DNA from: Vibrio syngnathi
GTDB lineage: Bacteria; Pseudomonadota; Gammaproteobacteria; Enterobacterales; Vibrionaceae
Length of the DNA: 64,000 nucleotides
Assembly: GCF_002119525.1 (NCBI RefSeq)
Contig: NZ_CP017916.1
Span: forward strand, 2,914,001-2,978,000
Direction: 5' to 3'
The notes under the pieces were generated by a model, which saw only the letters and a list, made by a program, of their open reading frames with translations, was not told the DNA's origin and made no database searches. The position numbers were made by a program, and so were the translations under genes. This document shows, piece after piece, positions 59,522-64,000 of this stretch. Numbering within the stretch: the first letter of the stretch is position 1; every line of letters starts with the position of its first letter.

Positions 59522-60844
59522 ATGCTTGAACAAGAATTAGCAATGGCACACGAGACCATTGAAGATGCCGACAATTATGAATCTGTCGTCGACGCCATTC
59601 AGATTGAGTGGATAGAACAAGCTCTTCTTGAAACCAATAAAGCGAGCATAAGACGACGCCGACTTCCCGCTCAGCAAGCTGTCTGGTTAGTTATTTGGAT
59701 GGGGCTGCAACGCAACATGTCTATCAAAGAGGTATGCAGTTCATTAGACATTGCACTTCAGCCTAAACCTGAAGATAGCTGGTCTCGTGTTGCACCCAGT
59801 GTCCTAACTGATTCACGCCGACGTCTAGATGAGAGTCCGTTAGCGGCTCTGTTTCACACAACGGTAAAGGCTTGGAACGGAGATATCCTTCAACAAGACA
59901 AAGACTTAGAACTTAATGTTCTTGCTGTCGATGGAACAACATTTCGGTGCCAAGATTCCCCAGAGAACGCTGAAGAATTTGGGTTCATCTCCAAAAAATT
60001 GAAACCTTACCCTCAACTTCGTTTAGTCGCTTTGATGTCAACAGAAACTCGAATGATTATGGGGGCGGCTTTTGATGGTTGTCATGTCGGTGAAACGACC
60101 TTAGCTAAGCGCCTATTCAATGACATCCCCGCACACTCATTGACCTTATTTGATCGTTGTTATTTCTCGGCAGACCTTTTACTGTCCTGGCAAGAGAGTG
60201 CTGAAAATGCCCACTGGTTAATGCCTGCAAAACGTAAACTACGCTATGAAGTGTTGGAGAAATATGCGGAGAACGACATGCTTATCTCAATGCCTATCTC
60301 TCCTCAAGCTCAACGGCAGAATCCGAATCTACCCGCACGTTGGGAAGCCAGATTAGTCCTATATCAAGAGCCAAAAGGTGAGATAAAAGGTTTTATTACT
60401 TCACTTACAGACCCTAGCAAATACTCGCTAGAAAGCCGGCTGCGTATTTATTGGCAACGCTGGGAGATTGAAGAGGGTTATGGTGAAATTAAACAGACTC
60501 AACTTCAAAGTCACGTCACTTTACGAAGTCGTTTTTCTGCCGGTGTGAAGCAAGAGCTTTGGGGCGTATTACTTGCCTATAACTTAGTGCGATTAGAGAT
60601 GGTTAAGATAGCTTCAGAAGCCGGGGTTCGAGCGACTAGGGTCAGTTTTACCGCCGCAATTAACCTTATTGATGCGCAATTACGTTGGTTAGCTTTAAGT
60701 CCAGACGGAACTTTACCTGTAAAACTGAAAAGGATGAGAGAAAGTTTGAGTCACTTCATTCTTCCAGATAAAAGAAAGGACCGAACGTTTCCACGTTCAG
60801 TCCTCTTTGTCCCAGCCAAATATCCGTTCAGATTCAAGCAGTAA
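59522..60844 (+). CDS. IS4-family transposase
   Basis: 440-residue DDE transposase. The catalytic residues can be seen in VLAVDGTTFR (first Asp), LTLFDRCYFSADLL (second Asp) and the IS4 YREK signature in YWQRWEIEEGYGEIKQ (Glu). The N-terminal half has the IS4-type RRRRLPAQQAVWLVIWMG. It is full length and undisturbed, so the element may be active. The ribosome site is buried in the preceding hairpin. Confidence 0.96.
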   Translation: MLEQELAMAHETIEDADNYESVVDAIQIEWIEQALLETNKASIRRRRLPAQQAVWLVIWMGLQRNMSIKEVCSSLDIALQPKPEDSWSRVAPSVLTDSRRRLDESPLAALFHTTVKAWNGDILQQDKDLELNVLAVDGTTFRCQDSPENAEEFGFISKKLKPYPQLRLVALMSTETRMIMGAAFDGCHVGETTLAKRLFNDIPAHSLTLFDRCYFSADLLLSWQESAENAHWLMPAKRKLRYEVLEKYAENDMLISMPISPQAQRQNPNLPARWEARLVLYQEPKGEIKGFITSLTDPSKYSLESRLRIYWQRWEIEEGYGEIKQTQLQSHVTLRSRFSAGVKQELWGVLLAYNLVRLEMVKIASEAGVRATRVSFTAAINLIDAQLRWLALSPDGTLPVKLKRMRESLSHFILPDKRKDRTFPRSVLFVPAKYPFRFKQ

Positions 60845-60914
60845 TGCTTATCCGAACGGCATTAAACCGAAAGGTTGGCGTTTACAGTTATTACTTGGTA
60901 TTGCTTAAACAGTC

Positions 60915-62567
60915 TTAAGCTTTCAGCGCTTTAAATGCGTTGATTAGACCGTTAGTAGAGCTGTCGTGAGACGTTACTTGTGCATCGTCTGCAAGCTCTG
61001 GAAGAATTTGGTTTGCTAGTTGCTTACCAAGTTCTACGCCCCATTGGTCGAAGCTGAAGATGTTCCAGATAACGCCTTGAACGAAGATCTTGTGCTCGTA
61101 CATCGCGATTAGGTTACCTAAAGAGCGAGGGTTAATTTGCTTAACAAGAATAGAGTTCGTTGGGCGGTTACCTTCAAATACTTTGAAAGGTACTAGCTCA
61201 GCAACTTCTTCAGCTGTTTTGCCAGCCGCTAGGAATTCAGCTTCTACTGTCTCTTTTGTCTTACCGAAAGCTAGCGCTTCAGTTTGAGCAAAGAAGTTAG
61301 ACATTAGCTTCTGGTGGTGATCAGATGCTGGGTTGTGGCTGATAGCCGGAGCAATGAAGTCTGATGGGATCAGCTTAGTGCCTTGGTGAATCAGTTGGTA
61401 GAACGCGTGCTGACCGTTTGTACCAGGTTCACCCCAGATGATAGGGCCTGTTTGGTATTCTACTGGGTTACCTTCACGGTCAACGAATTTACCGTTAGAT
61501 TCCATGTTACCTTGCTGGAAGTAAGCAGCAAAACGGTGCATGTATTGATCGTAAGGTAGAATTGCTTCTGACTCAGCGCCGTGGAAGTTGTTGTACCAAA
61601 CACCAATTAACGCAAGGATCACTGGAATGTTGCTTTCAAACTCCGTTGAAGCAAAGTGGTTATCCATCTCGTGTGCGCCATCGAGTAGCTCAGCGAAGTT
61701 ATCGAAGCCAATAGATAGTGAGATAGAAAGACCGATCGCTGACCATAGTGAGTAACGACCGCCTACCCAATCCCAGAATTCGAACATGTTGTCAGTATCA
61801 ATACCAAACTCAGCAACTGAAGCCGCATTTGTTGATAGTGCTGCGAAGTGCTTAGCAACGTGTGCTGAGTCGCCCGCTTCAGCCAAGAACCAATCACGCG
61901 CAGAGTGTGCGTTCGTCATTGTTTCTTGAGTGGTAAATGTCTTAGATGCCACTAGGAACAGTGTTGTTTCTGGGTTAAGAGGCTTAAGTGTCTCAACGAT
62001 GTGAGTGCCGTCTACGTTAGAAACAAAGTGCATGTTTAGGCGAGTTTTGTATGGCGTAAGTGCTTCAGTTACCATGTATGGACCAAGGTCTGAACCGCCG
62101 ATACCGATGTTGACAACATCAGTGATCTCTTTACCTGTGTAACCTTTCCACTCACCAGAAACGATACGGTGTGTGAACAGTTCCATTTTTGCTAGTACTG
62201 CGTTCACTGCTGGCATTACGTCTTTGCCATCAACCATTACTGGCTTGTCGCTACGGTTACGTAACGCAGTGTGAAGAACTGAACGACCTTCAGTCTTGTT
62301 GATTGCATCACCGCCGAACATTGCTTCGATTGCAGACTTAACTTCAGTCTCGTTCGCAAGAGCAAATAGGTGCTGCATCGTTTCAGCGTCGATAAGGTTC
62401 TTAGAGTAATCCACTAAGATGTCTGAACCGAAACGAGTAGAAAAGCTCTCGAAACGCTTTGCATCTTGAGCAAATAGCTCTTTCATATCCATATCTTGAG
62501 CAGACTCAAAATGTGCAGTTAGAGCTTTCCACGCTTGTGTTTGCGTTGGGTTGATATTTTTCAACAT
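60915..62567 (-). CDS. pgi: Glucose-6-phosphate isomerase
   Basis: Interconverts glucose 6-phosphate and fructose 6-phosphate in glycolysis. The 550 residues include [14 protein letters not shown] (sugar-phosphate binding), [13 protein letters not shown], the [14 protein letters not shown] signature and [18 protein letters not shown]. Complete; the start [16 protein letters not shown] is usual. Its terminator hairpin is now split by the IS4 element 30 bp downstream. Confidence 0.98.
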   Translation of the reverse strand: MLKNINPTQTQAWKALTAHFESAQDMDMKELFAQDAKRFESFSTRFGSDILVDYSKNLIDAETMQHLFALANETEVKSAIEAMFGGDAINKTEGRSVLHTALRNRSDKPVMVDGKDVMPAVNAVLAKMELFTHRIVSGEWKGYTGKEITDVVNIGIGGSDLGPYMVTEALTPYKTRLNMHFVSNVDGTHIVETLKPLNPETTLFLVASKTFTTQETMTNAHSARDWFLAEAGDSAHVAKHFAALSTNAASVAEFGIDTDNMFEFWDWVGGRYSLWSAIGLSISLSIGFDNFAELLDGAHEMDNHFASTEFESNIPVILALIGVWYNNFHGAESEAILPYDQYMHRFAAYFQQGNMESNGKFVDREGNPVEYQTGPIIWGEPGTNGQHAFYQLIHQGTKLIPSDFIAPAISHNPASDHHQKLMSNFFAQTEALAFGKTKETVEAEFLAAGKTAEEVAELVPFKVFEGNRPTNSILVKQINPRSLGNLIAMYEHKIFVQGVIWNIFSFDQWGVELGKQLANQILPELADDAQVTSHDSSTNGLINAFKALKA

Positions 62568-62796
62568 GGTATCTATCCCGATGTTACTGTAGGTTTTATT
62601 CTAGACGTCACCAAAGTGATGAATAGAACCCCCGATTAGGCGAAAGTTTATATTTTTCTATGATGACCAAATCGCATCACCACTGAAAGATTCTTTGTAA
62701 TTTTTTTTCACGACGTATTATGCCGCATATGAAGAGCGGTACCTTGAGATAAATCAGAATTAGATTTCCTGATAGAAGAATCGGTACTGACTCTAG

Positions 62797-62820
62797 CGCT
62801 CACATCATTAAATGTGAGCG
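62797..62820. promoter_or_regulatory. Perfect inverted repeat between pgi and yjbQ
   Basis: CGCTCACAT (62797-62805) and ATGTGAGCG (62812-62820), 6-bp spacer, no T tract after it. Could be an operator for the plus-strand gene yjbQ or the minus-strand pgi. The rest of 62568-62893 shows no gene or other clear site. Confidence 0.45.
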
Positions 62821-62893
62821 AAAGCTGATAAATTCAAGTTCAAAAGATAGCGTTAAACCACTTTTTTTCCAAATACATTATAGAGGATGGCGT

Positions 62894-63313
62894 ATGTGGA
62901 TTCAGAAGACGATACACCTACACGCACAAAAACGTGGATTTCATCTCATCACTGATGAAATTGAACAACAGATATCCGATATCCATTCACTGTCTGTTGG
63001 TTTATTACATCTATTCATTCAGCATACTTCTGCTAGCCTTACGCTAAATGAGAACGCAGACCCTACTGTCCGCACCGATATGGAATCACACTTTAATAAG
63101 TTTGTGCCCGAACGAGCACCCTACTACAAGCACACCTACGAAGGTGATGATGATATGCCCGCTCACATTAAAGCATCGACACTTGGTACCAGTGTGACAA
63201 TTCCGATTACCAATGGTCGTCTAGCTTTGGGGACATGGCAGGGCATTTACTTAGGTGAACACCGAGATTGTGGTGGAAGCCGTACCGTTATTGCGACCAT
63301 TCAAGGTGAGTAA
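62894..63313 (+). CDS. yjbQ: YjbQ (UPF0047) family protein
   Basis: 139-residue YjbQ/UPF0047 protein, with conserved [33 protein letters not shown] and [12 protein letters not shown]. The family has been linked to a weak thiamin-phosphate synthase activity; the physiological role is unclear. The ATG has GAGG 7 bases upstream. A hairpin terminator follows. Confidence 0.93.
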   Translation: MWIQKTIHLHAQKRGFHLITDEIEQQISDIHSLSVGLLHLFIQHTSASLTLNENADPTVRTDMESHFNKFVPERAPYYKHTYEGDDDMPAHIKASTLGTSVTIPITNGRLALGTWQGIYLGEHRDCGGSRTVIATIQGE

Positions 63314-63367
63314 CGTTACGTCATCAACAATGAAATACCGCTTAACAAACATAATGGTAGAAAACAA

Positions 63368-63400
63368 AAAGGGTGACACAGTTATGTGTCACCCTTTAAA
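63368..63400. terminator. Bidirectional terminator between yjbQ and the BamA-like gene
   Basis: A 13-bp perfect stem AAAGGGTGACACA / TGTGTCACCCTTT with a GTTA loop, A-rich before and T/A-rich after, between the convergent genes. Confidence 0.85.
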
Positions 63401-63432
63401 AATATAAGAGAGTCGAGTTGGTAAAACCAGAA

Positions 63433-64000
63433 TTAGAAAGGCTGGTTTATCATAACCCTAAAGGTCCCTTCATCACCGCCTCGCGCTAATTCAGCACGTA
63501 CAACAATGCCTTCAACCTGGAAACGAACTGCGCCGCCTAGGCTCCATTTCATGTCTGTGTGCAGTGTTTTGATATCGTACTCATCAGCAACACGCCCGAC
63601 TTCAGCAAAGGCCACCCACTGCCACCAAGGCAAATCGTAGTAGTTAATAAGTGGGATATCGCCCAGTGGTTGCCAATCAGGAAGCACTCGATATTCCGCA
63701 GAGTAGTGAATAGCAGAACGACCGTGGTAACGGCCTCCGGTATAACCTCTTAAGCGATATAAGCCACCGAGTCGAGCCTGCTCTGTTTCCGGTGGACGAG
63801 CACAATCTTGCCCTGAACATTTGCCCCACGTAGGTGTGTCAGCGGTATAGACATCAAATGCCACGACTTGTTGATCGAACAAGCTCCCCAAAGGACCCAA
63901 TGCAAAATACTGACTGTTTTGGAATGTCCACTTCAGCCATAAGTCATCGTTAGACCAACTTTCAGCGCCGGTAGTAAACTCAAGATTGGTATGAGACCCC
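63433..64000 (-). CDS. BamA/TamA-type outer-membrane protein, partial (N-terminus outside window)
   Basis: Only the C-terminal 188 residues are in the window. They show the Omp85-type barrel: LRGYTGGRYHGRSAIHYSAEYR (conserved Arg-Gly motif in the L6 region), VAFAEVGRVADEY, a final GTFRVMINQPF with C-terminal Phe. The frame stays open to the window edge with typical barrel strands (WSNDDLWLKWTFQNS). A loop with two cysteines (KCSGQDCARPP) could be a surface disulfide. Which Omp85 subfamily it belongs to cannot be told without the N-terminus. Confidence 0.75.
   Translation of the reverse strand, partial: GSHTNLEFTTGAESWSNDDLWLKWTFQNSQYFALGPLGSLFDQQVVAFDVYTADTPTWGKCSGQDCARPPETEQARLGGLYRLRGYTGGRYHGRSAIHYSAEYRVLPDWQPLGDIPLINYYDLPWWQWVAFAEVGRVADEYDIKTLHTDMKWSLGGAVRFQVEGIVVRAELARGGDEGTFRVMINQPF

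Larger units (their letters stand above)
59441..60864 (+). mobile_element. Intact IS4-family insertion sequence, 1,424 bp
   Basis: Terminal inverted repeats are TAATGCCGATCGTTTAAG on the left and TAATGCCGTTCGGATAAG as the reverse complement of the right end. They are flanked by 12-bp direct repeats AACCGAAAGGTT (59429-59440, 60865-60876), in the size range usual for IS4. One complete transposase gene fills it. It sits in the loop region of the pgi terminator, between convergent cheX-like and pgi genes. Confidence 0.93.

Overview
The window reads as a contiguous piece of a Vibrio chromosome, most likely chromosome 1 of a marine Vibrio near the Splendidus clade. The species is inferred; the genus rests on gene order. 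A mannose-sensitive haemagglutinin (MSHA) pilus operon is followed by ssb, qstR, galU, uvrA, a pglL-like gene, an aminotransferase, lysC, metH, a CPA1 antiporter, rRNA operons, cysHIJ, pspG, dusA, zur, a cheX-like gene, pgi and yjbQ. As I remember it, this is the order of the V. cholerae N16961 VC0371-VC0409 interval.

Region 1 (1-11.4 kb, minus strand) is the pilus machinery. It runs csrD/mshH, mshI, J, K, L, M, N, E, G and a partial mshF. Start and stop codons overlap or nearly abut throughout, so one long transcript is likely. MshE carries the tandem N-terminal motif known to bind c-di-GMP, and MshH/CsrD carries degenerate GGDEF and EAL domains. Region 2 (11.5-27.2 kb) is conserved core: ssb, the competence regulator qstR, galU, uvrA behind a good LexA box, a PglL-type O-oligosaccharyltransferase, a class V aminotransferase, lysC behind a lysine riboswitch, metH and a cation/proton antiporter. 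Strong hairpin terminators separate the units.

Region 3 (27.3-30.9 kb) is a nested mobile-element scar. An IS630-type transposase with two nonsense codons and a phase change is split by a 2,600-bp IS21-type element. That element has clear TG...CA inverted ends and a 5-bp target duplication. Its own istA has an amber codon and a 7-bp duplication, while istB is intact.

Region 4 (31.0-48.9 kb, minus strand) holds three complete rRNA operons in tandem. The 16S-23S spacers carry tRNA-Ile/tRNA-Ala in two operons and tRNA-Glu/Lys/Val in the middle one. tRNA-Asp and tRNA-Trp end the last operon before a strong terminator. Promoters and boxA antitermination sites are visible for each operon, and the 23S and 16S copies differ by paired, helix-preserving changes.

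Region 5 (48.9-64 kb) has the assimilatory sulfate reduction operon cysJIH, a small conserved gene, an outer-membrane protein gene, pspG with a sigma-54-type promoter, and dusA. Next to the dusA start is the remnant of an integrated element: an internally deleted tyrosine integrase, a complete DUF1778/GNAT toxin-antitoxin pair behind a 10-bp palindrome, and two tiny membrane-protein reading frames. Then come zur, a cheX-like gene, and an intact IS4-family element inserted in the hairpin of the pgi terminator, followed by pgi, yjbQ and the C-terminal part of a BamA/TamA-type outer-membrane protein. I did not find a convincing wholly new multi-gene system. The most distinctive features are the triple tandem rrn array with mosaic heterogeneity, the nested IS scar, the IS4 insertion into a terminator loop, and the dusA-associated remnant that kept its toxin-antitoxin pair.
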